Below are positions 9,050 through 18,128 of a stretch of 64,000 nt of DNA, in pieces. This stretch comes from Deltaproteobacteria bacterium HGW-Deltaproteobacteria-8. GTDB lineage: Bacteria > Desulfobacterota > Desulfovibrionia > Desulfovibrionales > Desulfovibrionaceae. Within the stretch, counting starts at the first letter, position 1. Every line of letters starts with the position of its first letter. The notes beneath the pieces are model-generated. The model saw only the letters and a program-made list of their open reading frames with translations, was not told where the DNA came from and searched no databases. Location of the stretch: assembly GCA_002840405.1 (NCBI GenBank), contig PHAR01000006.1, positions 124,001 to 188,000 on the forward strand, in the 5' to 3' direction. Both the position numbers and the translations under genes were made by a program.

Positions 9050-10639
9050 TCACCCAACCTTTGGCGTGAACAGGGCCAGGCACTCGGCGTGGGCCGTGTG
9101 CGGGAACAGGTCCACGGCGCGTACTGCCGCCAGATCGTAAGCTGCTGACAAAAGCCCGGCGTCGCGCGCAAGGGTGGCCGGGTTGCACGACACGTACACC
9201 AGCCGGGGCAGGGGCTTGTCGATGAGCCACTGCACCAGCCCGGCGTCCAGGCCCTCGCGCGGGGGGTCCACCACGGCCACGGCCGGGATCTCGTAGTCCT
9301 CGGGCAGGCGCAGGGGGATGGGCTCCTGGCCCGAGAGGTCGGCGCGCACGAAGCGGCAGTTCTCGGTGCCATTCAGCTTGGCGTTGGCCTCGGCGTCGGC
9401 GATGGCCGAGGGGTTCTGCTCCAGGCCCAGTACGCGCCCGGTTGCCTTGGACAGAAACAGCGAGATGCCGCCGCCGCCGCAGTAGAGGTCGTAGACCGTG
9501 TCCGTGGGCGCGAGGTCGGCCAGATCGCGCAGGGCGGCGTAGAGCGCCTCGGCTCCCTTGGTGCAGGTCTGGAAGAAGGCGTCGGCGCTGATGGAGTAGC
9601 GCACGTTCTCCAGGGCTTCGATGAGCACCGTCGTGCCCAGGGTCAGGCGCGTGCGCTCGGCCTGGGACAGCCCGTCGCTGCTGCCGCGCTCGGAGTGGAC
9701 AAAGCCCGTGAGCTTGGGGAAGCGGTCCAGCAGCTCCTGCCCCAGGACCTGCACGGCCCGGCCCTGGCCCTCGGTGGCGGGCGCGGTGATGAGCTGGGCC
9801 AGGAACGCGTCCTGGTGCACGCTGTGGCGCAGCACCAGGTGGCGCAGAAAGCCCTCGCGGCTGGCGCGGTCGTAGGCGAAGAGCTTGGCGTCCTTGCAGG
9901 CCTGGCGCACGGCGGCCACGAGCTCTTCCCCGGCCTCGGGGAAGATGGGGCAGGCGGCGAGGTCGAACACGCGGCCCACGCTCGTTTTGCCGGGGGTCTG
10001 GCCGGAAATCTGGCCAGGAACGCCCGCCTCGTACAGGCCCAGGCGCAGGGCGTCGCCCTTGCCCTGGAAGGCGAACTCCATCTTGTTGCGGAAGCGCTGG
10101 CTCATTGGCGCGGCCACGGGCGGCAACACGGTTTTCGGCTCCACCTTGCCGATGCGCGAGAGCGCCTCCAGGATCTGGCGCTGCTTCCAGGCCAGCTGGC
10201 TCTCCGGGGCGAGGTGCTGCAGCGAGCAGCCGCCGCACAGGCCGAAATGCTGGCAGAAGGGCGTCACGGCCTCGGGCGAGGGGGTCAGGACCTCGGCCAC
10301 AATGCCTTCCGCATGGCGGCGGTGGACCTGGGTCAGCCGCGCGCGCACGCGTGAGCCCGGCAGGGCCCCGGCCACGAACACGGCCATGCCTGCGCCGGTG
10401 AAGTCCTCCACGCCCTCGATTGTTTCGGGCATGCGGCCCACGCCAGCGCCGCCCAGGGCCAGGGCATCGATGTCGAGGTCCACCAGCTTGCCGACGAGCG
10501 GGGAGGCCCCGGCGGCGGACAAGCGGTGGCCAGTGCGGTGTTCTGCGCCGTGGCGCGGGGTGCGGCCCGAGCTGCTGTGCGAATGTCGGCCGGACTTGTG
10601 GCTTCCGCCGCCGCGGCCGGAGGTATTTCTGGGGCTCAT
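9050..10639 (-). CDS. rlmD: 23S rRNA (uracil-5-)-methyltransferase, RlmD/RumA type
   Basis: S-adenosylmethionine-dependent methyltransferase for a uracil in 23S rRNA (U1939 in E. coli). Of 529 residues, the first 45 or so are a Ser/His/Arg-rich low-complexity tail. Next comes the TRAM domain (VDLDIDALALGGAGVGR). The 4Fe-4S ligands are in FCQHFGLCGGCSLQHL. The methyltransferase domain has DLYCGGGGISLFL, DPPREGLDAG and YVSCNPATLARD with the catalytic Cys. The N-terminal tail is longer than in E. coli RlmD. The ATG overlaps the upstream stop (ATGA). Confidence 0.93.
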   Translation of the reverse strand: MSPRNTSGRGGGSHKSGRHSHSSSGRTPRHGAEHRTGHRLSAAGASPLVGKLVDLDIDALALGGAGVGRMPETIEGVEDFTGAGMAVFVAGALPGSRVRARLTQVHRRHAEGIVAEVLTPSPEAVTPFCQHFGLCGGCSLQHLAPESQLAWKQRQILEALSRIGKVEPKTVLPPVAAPMSQRFRNKMEFAFQGKGDALRLGLYEAGVPGQISGQTPGKTSVGRVFDLAACPIFPEAGEELVAAVRQACKDAKLFAYDRASREGFLRHLVLRHSVHQDAFLAQLITAPATEGQGRAVQVLGQELLDRFPKLTGFVHSERGSSDGLSQAERTRLTLGTTVLIEALENVRYSISADAFFQTCTKGAEALYAALRDLADLAPTDTVYDLYCGGGGISLFLSKATGRVLGLEQNPSAIADAEANAKLNGTENCRFVRADLSGQEPIPLRLPEDYEIPAVAVVDPPREGLDAGLVQWLIDKPLPRLVYVSCNPATLARDAGLLSAAYDLAAVRAVDLFPHTAHAECLALFTPKVG

Positions 10640-11418
10640 GGGCGCTCCTGTCTTGTTTGCAAGGGTTTCGGTTGTGGACCTTCGTAGCCCGTGAGGTCCA
10701 TGTAGAAGGCGCCGACGACGACCTTGCTCTTCACGCGCACCGGGATGCGCCGCTCGTCCGTGGTGATCCAGACCTGGAGCTTGGCGTCCGGGCTCTTGCG
10801 GAACACCCCGCCGATCTCCTTGACCTCTGGCTCCACCAGAAAGGTGTCGAACTCGCCCGCTTTGGTGGTGATGGTTTCGCGCTTGACCACGCGCGCCTTG
10901 CCGACCACGGCCTTGTCGCCGTCGGTCACCGGCGCGGCGAACTCATAGCCCAGGGCCAGCGGCTTGGTGCGGAACAGGAAAAGCATGGACAGGGGGTCGA
11001 AGGTGCCGGGCTCGGTGCGCACGGCGTTCTTCAGCGCACCCTTGCTGTAGCGGAAGGCCATGTTGCCCTGGGGATTGAAGCGGATGAGGTAGTGGCGCAC
11101 GTAGTCGCCCTCGGACTGGTCCTTCTGGTAGAGCAGGGCGCGCGTGACGCCGGGGTCCACCCAGGACTGGATCTCGTCGCGCACGCGGTAGAACTTGTCG
11201 ATGAAGGGCGTGCTCTTGGCCAGGGCGCGGATGTGCAGGGCGGGCTTGCCCTCGGCTTCCGTGCCCGGCAGGGTCTCCAGCGTGGCCGTACCCGCGTGGA
11301 TGAAGGTCCAGAACAGGTCGTAGGTGAGCTTCTCCCCGGCCGCAAAGGGGTACTCGGCCTGGGCCGGGTGGGCCGCAAGCAGCACAAGGAGGAGGGCAAA
11401 GGCCGCAAGGCGTTTCAT
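10636..11418 (-). CDS. DUF3108 domain-containing exported protein
   Basis: Exported protein of unknown function, 260 residues from ATG 11418. It begins with a clear signal peptide (MKRLAAFALLLVLL, cleavage after AHPAQA). The mature part is the DUF3108 fold: FAAGEKLTYDLFWTFIHAG at the start, then AKSTPFIDKFYRVRDEIQSW, and VWITTDERRIPVRVKSKV near the end. Proteins of this family are periplasmic beta-rich proteins with no established reaction. It is coupled by a 4-base overlap to rlmD. Confidence 0.85.
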   Translation of the reverse strand: MKRLAAFALLLVLLAAHPAQAEYPFAAGEKLTYDLFWTFIHAGTATLETLPGTEAEGKPALHIRALAKSTPFIDKFYRVRDEIQSWVDPGVTRALLYQKDQSEGDYVRHYLIRFNPQGNMAFRYSKGALKNAVRTEPGTFDPLSMLFLFRTKPLALGYEFAAPVTDGDKAVVGKARVVKRETITTKAGEFDTFLVEPEVKEIGGVFRKSPDAKLQVWITTDERRIPVRVKSKVVVGAFYMDLTGYEGPQPKPLQTRQERP

Positions 11419-11594
11419 GGTCCGAAGAGTGAGGCCGTGCCGATGTTTTGTCAAGGTCGCGTCACCTTCTGGTCATGGCGCACGCCCCGGCGCTTGCCTC
11501 CGCGTGCCGGGACGGGGTACAAGGGGTTCACGTCGCCCGGTCCGCTTCAAGGGGAGGCGCGTCCGGCGGAAAAACCCTGTGCTGAGGAGATGCT

Positions 11595-12092
11595 ATGCTG
11601 TTTCGCAAGCGCGCCTGGGATATGATGCGCGAGGATTACGCCTGGGTCGACGAGTCGGCCAGCCTGGCCGAGGTGGTGCGCGCCTTGCGCGCCAGCCAGC
11701 AGACCAACCCGGAGAACAACGTGGTGCTGGTGCTGGCAAAGTCCGGCGGCGAGACGCGCAAGCTCAAGGGCGCGGTGTCGGTGTGGAAGGTGCTGCAGGC
11801 CGTGGACGAGTGCGTGCTGCGCGACCCGGACCTCAAGGTCGCCCAGGAAAGCGACTTCGACAAGACCTTTGCGCGGGCCTGCGCCGTGTGCACCCACACC
11901 TCGCTGGACCGGCACCTGGAGCCAGACGTGCCTGTGCTCAAGCCCAGCGACCCGCTGCCTGTGGTGCTGGAGCTTTTTTTGCGCAAGAAGCGCGGCTGGG
12001 CCGTGGTGGAGGAGAACGGCAAGGTGCTGGGCGTGGTGCTGGTGGCCGATGTCTACCGCGAAGTCGCCCAGGACATGGTCGGCGCGTTCTAG
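11595..12092 (+). CDS. CBS-domain pair protein
   Basis: Stand-alone protein of 165 residues with two CBS motifs, which usually bind adenine nucleotides and regulate partners. The first CBS begins at DYAWVDESASLAEVVRALR and the second at DVPVLKPSDPLPVVLELFL, ending GWAVVEENGKVLGVVLVAD. The ATG has a GAGGAG ribosome site 5 bases upstream. It is divergent from the DUF3108 gene and is followed at once by a strong terminator, so it appears monocistronic. The partner is unknown. Confidence 0.85.
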   Translation: MLFRKRAWDMMREDYAWVDESASLAEVVRALRASQQTNPENNVVLVLAKSGGETRKLKGAVSVWKVLQAVDECVLRDPDLKVAQESDFDKTFARACAVCTHTSLDRHLEPDVPVLKPSDPLPVVLELFLRKKRGWAVVEENGKVLGVVLVADVYREVAQDMVGAF

Positions 12093-12115
12093 GGCCCGGC
12101 CTGCCTGAAACAGAC

Positions 12116-12152
12116 GAAAAAAGCCCCGGAGCCAGAGCGGTTCCGGGGCTTT
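12116..12152. terminator. Bidirectional rho-independent terminator
   Basis: A 10-base perfect stem (12121-12130 pairing with 12142-12151) around a 10-base loop, with an A-run on the left and TTT on the right. It can serve both the CBS gene and the convergent YbjQ-like gene. Confidence 0.88.
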
Positions 12153-12171
12153 GTCGCGTCAAACGGGGTTG

Positions 12172-12504
12172 CTACTTCATGGGCTTCAGGCGCACGGCCG
12201 TTCCGTAGCAGGAGTAGTACTTGTCGCCCTCGGGGTGGAAGGCCACGCTCTCGCGGTAGCCCAGGATGGCGTCGGCGTTGACCTCCAAAGCTTGGGCGAT
12301 GAGGCCGTAGAAGGCGTTGTCGAAGTTGTAGCTGCGGCAGACGATGAGCCCGAAGGTGCCGAGCACCTCGCGCGTGGGCACGGAGTCCAGGGTCACGATC
12401 TTGAAGCGCCCGGCCATGTAGTGGTCCTTGGCCAGGCCCAGGCGCGGATCGTTCTTGGTCTCGTCCTCTGCGGGTTTGGTCTTGCCGCTCGTGAATAGGG
12501 CCAT
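12172..12504 (-). CDS. YbjQ-like (UPF0145) small protein
   Basis: Cytoplasmic protein of 110 residues with a strong GAGGAGG ribosome site. After a charged N-terminal tail of about 30 residues, the core runs IVTLDSVPTREVLGTFG, SYNFDNAFYGLIAQALEVNADAILGY and ends AVRLKPMK. This matches the layout of YbjQ proteins (an ALG-NAxx-Y pattern with a terminal beta strand), but the similarity is distant. No catalytic residues can be named. It is convergent with the CBS gene. Confidence 0.6.
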   Translation of the reverse strand: MALFTSGKTKPAEDETKNDPRLGLAKDHYMAGRFKIVTLDSVPTREVLGTFGLIVCRSYNFDNAFYGLIAQALEVNADAILGYRESVAFHPEGDKYYSCYGTAVRLKPMK

Positions 12505-12639
12505 TGAGCCTCCTCGTCTGTCTTGGTCGCCCGCGCGGGGGACGGGCTCGCTATGATGAAGCGCCCGCGCCTGTGCTTCACACCCTGTCGTCCAACCTCT
12601 AGCCCAATCCGGGCCTCCCTATCAAGGGGCAGCGGCTGC

Positions 12640-15363
12640 TTACGGCTCCACCTGCACCACAAAGGCGTCGTCCCACTTGAGCACGCTTTCAGCGGCGCGG
12701 CGCACGTCCTCGGCGCTGACCTTCTGGGCCTGCTCCACCAGCCTGAGTTCCATGTCTCGCGCATAGCCCTGCACCAGGGCGCTTGCCGCCTCGCCGCTGC
12801 GGGCGAGCAGGGACTGGCGGTCCTGGTAGTACTCCCCGGAGAGGATGTTCTTGGCCCGGGCCAGCTCATCCGCAGGCAGGGCCTGGGCGCGGATGCCCTC
12901 GGCGGCCTTGCGGAAGCCGTCCATGGCCTGGGGCACCTTGTCCGGGTCCGTGGCGATGTAGAAGGCCATGTATCCGGCGTACTTGCCCTGGGACAGGAAG
13001 GCCGTCACCGTGTAGCCGAGGCCCTGCTTGTCGCGCATGTCGCGGAAGAGCAGGCCGCTCTGGCCCGCCAGGGCCGCGCGCAGCACCGCGAGCCGGGCGC
13101 TGGCCTCCATGTCCCCGCGCCCCGGGGCCGGGAAGACCACCAGCAGGTGCGACTGTTTGCGGCCCGCGAGCGTGAGCGTCTTTTGGGTCTTGGGGTTCCA
13201 GGCCGGGGCCTTCTGGACGTAGGCCTTGGGCTCCACGCGCAGTTCCTTTTCCAGGGCCAAAGCAAAGGCCGTGACGGCCGCCTCGTCGAACTCGCCGCAG
13301 ACCGAGAGCACGAAGGGCTCGCGCGACTGCCTGGCCCAGAAGCCTTTGGCCTGGGGCGCGTTCATGCGCGCCACTTCCGGGGCCAGGCCCAGGGTCTTGT
13401 AGCTCTGCGGCGCGGAGGCGTAGAGGATGCCCGACAGGTTGCGGAAGAGCAGGCCGATGGGCTGGTCCTCGCTGCGCTTGATGCGGTTCAGCTGGTCCTC
13501 GCGGGCTCTCGCCAGCTCCTTCTTGGCAAAGGCCGGGCTGGTCAGGGCCTCGCGCACCAGGCCCAGCATGTCCGCGCTGAAGCGGCTGGGGAACTTGGCG
13601 CTGACATGGAAGGTCTCGGACCCAGCCCCGGCGTTCAGGCTCGCGGCGCGGTCGGCGAGGAAGTCCTCCAGCTGGTTGGCGCTGAGCTTCTTGGTGCCGC
13701 GGGTGAGCATGGAGGCCGTGAGCGTGCCCAGGCCCTGCTCGGAGGGCTTCAGCAGGCCGTCGCCGCCGGGCCAGGCCAGGGACAGGGCCGTGTAGGGCAG
13801 GGTCGAATCGGGCAGGAAGACCAGAGTGCCGCCGCCGGGCAGGCTCACCTGGCGGATGCCCTTGGCCGCCGCATTCCCGCTTTCGCCCCTGGCTGCCGCC
13901 GTGGCGGGCCAGCGCGCCTTGAACACGCTCAGCAGCGCCTCGGCCTGGATTGTGGTGTCCTTGGGCGGGAGCACGGCGATGGCCGCGCGCTCGGGCCGGA
14001 AGAACTCATGGTACAGGGCAGAGAGCTGGGCGCGGTCCATTCCGGCCAGGGTCTGGAGATAGTTGGCCTCGCTCTGGGGGCCGCCCTCGAAGGCATACTG
14101 GTGGGTGATCTTGCTGGCCAGTCCGGACAGGGTCTCCTTGCTCAGGAACAGCCCGGCCTCGATGTTGGTGCGGGCCCGGGCCAGCTCCTGGTCGGTGATG
14201 CTCGCGGGATCAAAGGCGGCCAGCTCAGACACCAATGCGTCCCAGAATTCCGGCAGCTTGTCCGCGTCGAGTACGGCGCCGACCATGAGCACGCCGGAGC
14301 GCTCCAGGTTGCTGCTGCCCACGCTGATGGAGTCCACCAGGCGCTTGTCGTACTTGAACTTTCGGTACAGGCGCGAGGTCTCGTCGCCGCCGAGGACCTG
14401 GGCCAGCACGTCCAGCCCGGTCATCTTGGCCGAGAGGAAGTCCGGGGCCGGGAAGGCCACGGCCAGGTACACCTTGTTCCACGGGCCGGGCACCACGTTG
14501 ATCTGCGGGCCGTTGGCCTTTTGCGCGGGGAAGGGCACCGGCGGGGTCAGCTGGCTGGTGTTGGCGAGCCCGCCCAGCAGGCGCTCGGCCTCGGCCACGA
14601 CCTCCGTGGCCTTGACCCGGCCCACCACGCACAAGATCATGTTCTGGGGCTGGTAGAGGGGCGCGATGTATGCGCGCATGGACTGGCTGGTGACGGCGCG
14701 CACGGTGTCCGTGAAGCCGATGATGGGCCACTCGTAGCTGGTGCCCTTCCAGAGCATCTTCTGCACGGTCTGGAAGAGCATGGCGTCCGGAGAGTCCTGG
14801 CCGCGCTTGAGTTCCGCCAGCACGACCTCCTTCTCGCTGGTCAGCTCCTTGGGGTCCAGTGCGGGCTTGAGGGTCATGTCCACAACCGTGGCCAGGCCGA
14901 GCTTCCAGGATTGGTCCGGCAACTCCACGTAGTAGGTTGTGTTGTCGAAGCTGGTGCCCGCGTTCAGGCTGCCGCCCACGGCCTCGATGCGGTGGGCCAC
15001 CTCGCCCGGTCCCATCCAGTTCGGGCCGGGGTCGCCCGCGCCCTTGAAGACCATGTGCTCCAAGACGTGGCTGATGCCTGCCTGGGCGGGCGTTTCAAAG
15101 GCCGAGCCCGCGTGGACCAGGATGCGGATGTTGACCAGCGGGAAGCGGTCGTCCTCGCGCACCAGCACGCTCATGCCATTTTTCAGACGCACCAGGGTGT
15201 TGCCTGCGCCGAGGTCGTCCGCCGGGAGGGCTGGCGAAACGGCGGGCGCGGCCAGGGGCTTGTGCTGGACGGGTTTCTTGCCTGCGGCCAGGGCGCTGGC
15301 GGCGCAGAAGAGAACAAGCAGGGCGGCGAGCACAGGGGCGAGCCGGAAAGAAATGCGGCGCAT
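12640..15363 (-). CDS. M16 family zinc peptidase, two-domain
   Basis: Exported pitrilysin-family protease of 907 residues from ATG 15363. A signal peptide (LAPVLAALLVLFCAASALA) is followed by a first M16 domain with the inverted zinc motif HVLEH (in ISHVLEHMVFKG) and EVAHRIEAVGGSLNAGTS. A second, inactive-type M16 domain follows (LPGGGTLVFLPDSTLPYTAL, MLTRGTKKLSANQLEDFL, GYTVTAFLSQGKYAGYMAF). Known relatives degrade peptides in the periplasm. An in-frame start at 15633 is possible but would add a non-conserved leader in front of the signal peptide. Confidence 0.92.
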   Translation of the reverse strand: MRRISFRLAPVLAALLVLFCAASALAAGKKPVQHKPLAAPAVSPALPADDLGAGNTLVRLKNGMSVLVREDDRFPLVNIRILVHAGSAFETPAQAGISHVLEHMVFKGAGDPGPNWMGPGEVAHRIEAVGGSLNAGTSFDNTTYYVELPDQSWKLGLATVVDMTLKPALDPKELTSEKEVVLAELKRGQDSPDAMLFQTVQKMLWKGTSYEWPIIGFTDTVRAVTSQSMRAYIAPLYQPQNMILCVVGRVKATEVVAEAERLLGGLANTSQLTPPVPFPAQKANGPQINVVPGPWNKVYLAVAFPAPDFLSAKMTGLDVLAQVLGGDETSRLYRKFKYDKRLVDSISVGSSNLERSGVLMVGAVLDADKLPEFWDALVSELAAFDPASITDQELARARTNIEAGLFLSKETLSGLASKITHQYAFEGGPQSEANYLQTLAGMDRAQLSALYHEFFRPERAAIAVLPPKDTTIQAEALLSVFKARWPATAAARGESGNAAAKGIRQVSLPGGGTLVFLPDSTLPYTALSLAWPGGDGLLKPSEQGLGTLTASMLTRGTKKLSANQLEDFLADRAASLNAGAGSETFHVSAKFPSRFSADMLGLVREALTSPAFAKKELARAREDQLNRIKRSEDQPIGLLFRNLSGILYASAPQSYKTLGLAPEVARMNAPQAKGFWARQSREPFVLSVCGEFDEAAVTAFALALEKELRVEPKAYVQKAPAWNPKTQKTLTLAGRKQSHLLVVFPAPGRGDMEASARLAVLRAALAGQSGLLFRDMRDKQGLGYTVTAFLSQGKYAGYMAFYIATDPDKVPQAMDGFRKAAEGIRAQALPADELARAKNILSGEYYQDRQSLLARSGEAASALVQGYARDMELRLVEQAQKVSAEDVRRAAESVLKWDDAFVVQVEP

Positions 15364-15678
15364 GGGGACTCCTCGGGCATTGGCGCCATGATTGGGCGCG
15401 ATACCTTGTCTTGATGATCGGGCGCGGGAATCGGGCTCGATGCGGGATCGCTGAAACGTGAAAGGGAAGATAAGCCCGCCAAGGCCTGTGGGCAAGGGGC
15501 AGTCTCTTGGTGATGTGCGGGCCGCTGGAAACGGGTCAGGCCGGGGTGGATGTCCCCCGGCCTGGTGCCTTTTTGGCTTGTCGCGGTATTTGGCGCGGTG
15601 CGCGGATTGCGGGAACTTGGCCTGCTCCCGCAACCATGTGCCCGTCGGCCTTCAGTGCGCTTTTCGGCGGACCATCCG
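15364..15678. other. Intergenic region with one strong hairpin
   Basis: About 315 bases between the M16 start and the membrane-protein stop. It holds a hairpin at 15537-15564 (10-base stem of CAGGCCGGGG and its complement, 8-base loop), placed where a terminator for the two minus-strand membrane genes would be. It lacks a good T-run on that strand. It also must hold the M16 promoter, which I could not identify. Confidence 0.5.
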
Positions 15679-15999
15679 TCAGCCTTCGATGAGCATGAAC
15701 CCGGCGACAATGGCGCAACCGAGCAGGAACCCGGCGACGGTGACATTGATGAGCTTGTCGTCATCCATGGCCGGTCCCTGGCCGTTATTGCTCTTGGCCA
15801 AGAGCATTCCCAGGGCCACAAAGAGAACCAGGTTGAAGATGCCGTGGGTCACCCAGTGGTGGACGGTGACGGTCTTCATGAACTTGAGCAGGCCCTCGTT
15901 GCTCTCCTTGGCGATGACCAGCAGGGCGCTGGCCACGCTGGTGATGGCCACGGACAGGCAATATCCCTTGGTCTGCGCATTCAGGGTGGATGTGCTCAT
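15679..15999 (-). CDS. Small membrane protein of unknown function (3 TM)
   Basis: A 106-residue protein with three hydrophobic segments, roughly residues 13-31, 46-67 and 84-104. A notable motif before the second segment is TVTVHHWVTHGIFN, with three histidines at the membrane edge. The ATG has an AGGAGG site that lies inside the end of the upstream gene, only 3 bases away, so the two are translated together. I do not recognise the family. The histidines and size would fit a haem-binding or respiratory accessory subunit, but that is inference. Confidence 0.65.
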   Translation of the reverse strand: MSTSTLNAQTKGYCLSVAITSVASALLVIAKESNEGLLKFMKTVTVHHWVTHGIFNLVLFVALGMLLAKSNNGQGPAMDDDKLINVTVAGFLLGCAIVAGFMLIEG

Positions 16000-16002
16000 G
16001 GC

Positions 16003-16467
16003 CTAACCTCCTGCCACGGGAAGAAGTGCGACCTTGGCTCCCAGGCTGATGATGGCGCCCGCGCCGTCCATGCCGAAGCCGACCAGGACGAGCAGGGTGG
16101 TGACCCACAGCATAAGCTTTCGGGCACCCTTGGAGGTGACGAGGTCATTGGTGGCGATGATGGGCAGCAGCGTTCCCAGCAGCAGGAGCGCCAGGAACAC
16201 ATGCTCCTTGGTCTCCATGAAAAAGCTGTGCGAGAACTTCCAGGGGCCCTTCATGATGAAGGCCTTTTCCGGGGCGTAGTTCACCACGTACCAGTATCCG
16301 CCGATGAAGTACGTCAGCCACAGCAGCCCCGCAACGAGGCGGCTCATGGTCCGGATGCGCTCCAGGTTCGCGGCGCTGGCGTTCAGCGTGTCGACAAACA
16401 CGAAGCCTGCGGCCAGGATGAACAGCATGCCCGTCAGGGCGTGCAGCAGCAAAATAGCAAGCGTCAT
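16003..16467 (-). CDS. Small membrane protein of unknown function (4 TM)
   Basis: A 154-residue protein with four hydrophobic segments, roughly residues 4-25, 41-60, 87-107 and 117-140. Histidines sit in the first segment (LLLHALTG) and around the third (FSHSFFMETKEHVFLALL), and aromatic residues cluster in FIGGYWYVVNYAPEKAF. It has an AAGGAG ribosome site. It forms a two-gene operon with the 106-residue protein. The pair resembles di-haem cytochrome b-like membrane anchors in spacing of histidines, but no known family could be assigned. Confidence 0.68.
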   Translation of the reverse strand: MTLAILLLHALTGMLFILAAGFVFVDTLNASAANLERIRTMSRLVAGLLWLTYFIGGYWYVVNYAPEKAFIMKGPWKFSHSFFMETKEHVFLALLLLGTLLPIIATNDLVTSKGARKLMLWVTTLLVLVGFGMDGAGAIISLGAKVALLPVAGG

Positions 16468-16847
16468 TGCTTAACTCCTTTGTGCACTTTGTCCTTGCGG
16501 TTGGGCCTAGAGGCGTGTGGTGCATGCGCCGGGAGGCGTTTGTTGGGAGGTGCCGAGGGAAGCACGTTCGAAACAACAGGTGGTGTGGTGTTGTTGATCT
16601 CTCCTTGCGTGTTGGGTAGCCTGCCGCACGGTGTGTCAGCGGGTACTTACTCGCCGCTCTCAAGACTATAACACCTCTCGCCTGTCTTGGGAAGGTCACT
16701 TGAAACAAAACGAAGCCATTGTGCAGGACAGCCCTGCAGTGGACAGGCAAGAACTGCTGCCAGGCTGCCGCCACGGCGTTGACTTGCCCTGTCCACCGGC
16801 CTATTTGTTGCCTATGTGGAATGTAACGTTTTTTTGAGGAGGATTCT
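16468..16847. other. Divergent intergenic region, 380 bases
   Basis: Lies between the minus-strand membrane pair and the plus-strand M15 gene, so it should hold both promoters. The stretch is less GC-rich near 16480-16700 than its neighbours. I see no convincing promoter, riboswitch or small gene in it. Confidence 0.5.
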
Positions 16848-17756
16848 GTGCGGCGCAACGCTCTCGGCATTCTGATCGTCTTCGTCCTGCTCGCCACGCT
16901 GCCGCACCCGGCCCGTTGCGCGGAACTCTCCCCGCCGCTTTCCCCGGATGCGGCCTTGGACCTGGCCGTGCTGCGCGCCGCCTATCCCGGCGTTGTGCAA
17001 GGGCTGGAGCGCAACCCCGCCGGGCACCTCGAACTGGTGCTCACCAGCGGCCAGCGCCTGATGTACGACGATGGGCGCACAGACGCCGGTCGCCAGGACG
17101 CGGGTCTTCCGGCCGCCGTGAGTGCGGAGGCCAAAAAAACAGACGGCATCAAGCAGGACCTCGCGACACCAGACCTGCGCACCATGCTGGCCCAGGTCTA
17201 CCCCCTCGGCCCGGTGGACGAGGCCAGCGCCAACCCGAAGCCGGGCTTCGACCCCGGCCGCTCGCGCGTGCAGGCGCTCTTCTTGGCCCTCTACGGCCAC
17301 AGCGAGGCCGAGGTGCGCGCGCACTGCGCCAAGGTGCGCTTCGACAGGCGCACCCTGCCCTTCAACACCCGCTTTGGCGCGGCCCCGGCCCTTGAGCGCG
17401 TCTGGAAACGCATCGAGGCCCAGCTGCCCCAACACCCGGAGTTCCTGCCCGTGCTGCGGCCCCTGGGCGAGACCCTGGTCTGGCGCGTCATCGCAGGCAC
17501 AAAGCGCCTGAGCATGCACTCCTTCGGCATCGCCCTGGACGTGAATCCGGACCTGCCCTACTGGCGCTGGGAAAAACACCCGGAAACCATGCCCGCCCAG
17601 TGCAAGGCCTTCCCGCCGGAGATCCTGGCCGCCTTCGAGGCCGAAGGCTTCATCTGGGGCGGCAAGTGGGCCAGCTTCGACCTCATGCACTTCGAGTACC
17701 GGCCCGAAATCATCCTCAAGGCCTGCGTGCTGGCAGGCCAGGTCAAGCTGCCCTAG
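16848..17756 (+). CDS. Exported M15-type peptidase (D-Ala-D-Ala carboxypeptidase-like)
   Basis: Predicted zinc peptidase acting on cell-wall peptides, 302 residues. A signal peptide (ALGILIVFVLLATLPH, cleaved after ARCA) is followed by a 140-residue variable part. The M15 domain is at the C-terminus: SMHSFGIALDVNP supplies the His and Asp ligands, and FIWGGKWASFDLMHFEYRP supplies the second His and the catalytic acid. The start is GTG with a GAGGAGGA ribosome site. No operon partner is seen. Confidence 0.85.
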   Translation: MRRNALGILIVFVLLATLPHPARCAELSPPLSPDAALDLAVLRAAYPGVVQGLERNPAGHLELVLTSGQRLMYDDGRTDAGRQDAGLPAAVSAEAKKTDGIKQDLATPDLRTMLAQVYPLGPVDEASANPKPGFDPGRSRVQALFLALYGHSEAEVRAHCAKVRFDRRTLPFNTRFGAAPALERVWKRIEAQLPQHPEFLPVLRPLGETLVWRVIAGTKRLSMHSFGIALDVNPDLPYWRWEKHPETMPAQCKAFPPEILAAFEAEGFIWGGKWASFDLMHFEYRPEIILKACVLAGQVKLP

Positions 17757-17770
17757 CCAGGGCTGAAGCT

Positions 17771-18120
17771 GCCTCTGGCGGCCGGGGGCCTGAGGCCCCC
17801 GGACCCCCCATTGGCCTGGACCAGCGTACCGACGTCCCATGCCTCGGCCTGGCCCTGGCAATGCGCGCTGGTTTTTCGAGGGGGGACCCTCGAAAAACCA
17901 GCGCGTGGTTGGCCCCCCTTCCGGGGCTTTCATGGGGGGGGCGGGCAGGTTTCATGTCGCGTTTCGGCCTGTTCAGCCTTCCCCCGATGTGCCTTGCCCC
18001 TTCCATGAATCTCCCCTGACCCACACAAGCCGAAAGGGCTGTTTCAGGTTCCTCCTGAAACAGCCCTTTCGGCGTAATGGGGGGGTCTGGGGGGCCTCAG
18101 GCCCCACAGCCGCCGGAGGC
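17771..18120. repeat. Composite palindromic intergenic repeat, copy 1
   Basis: A 350-base structured element between two convergent genes. Its ends are inverted repeats (GCCTCTGGCGGC at the left, GCCGCCGGAGGC at the right), each next to a GGGGGCCTGAGGCCCCC-type palindrome. Inside are two strong hairpins: 17864-17905 (19-base perfect stem, 4-base loop) and 18029-18073 (20-base perfect stem, 5-base loop). The same parts occur in reverse order and orientation at 32100-32498. It contains no gene. Confidence 0.8.
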
Positions 18121-18128
18121 TCCTGCCC

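Noticed and set aside
12523-15414. A long plus-strand frame over the M16 gene
   Set aside because: Same cause: it mirrors a real M16 gene that has a zinc motif and a signal peptide.
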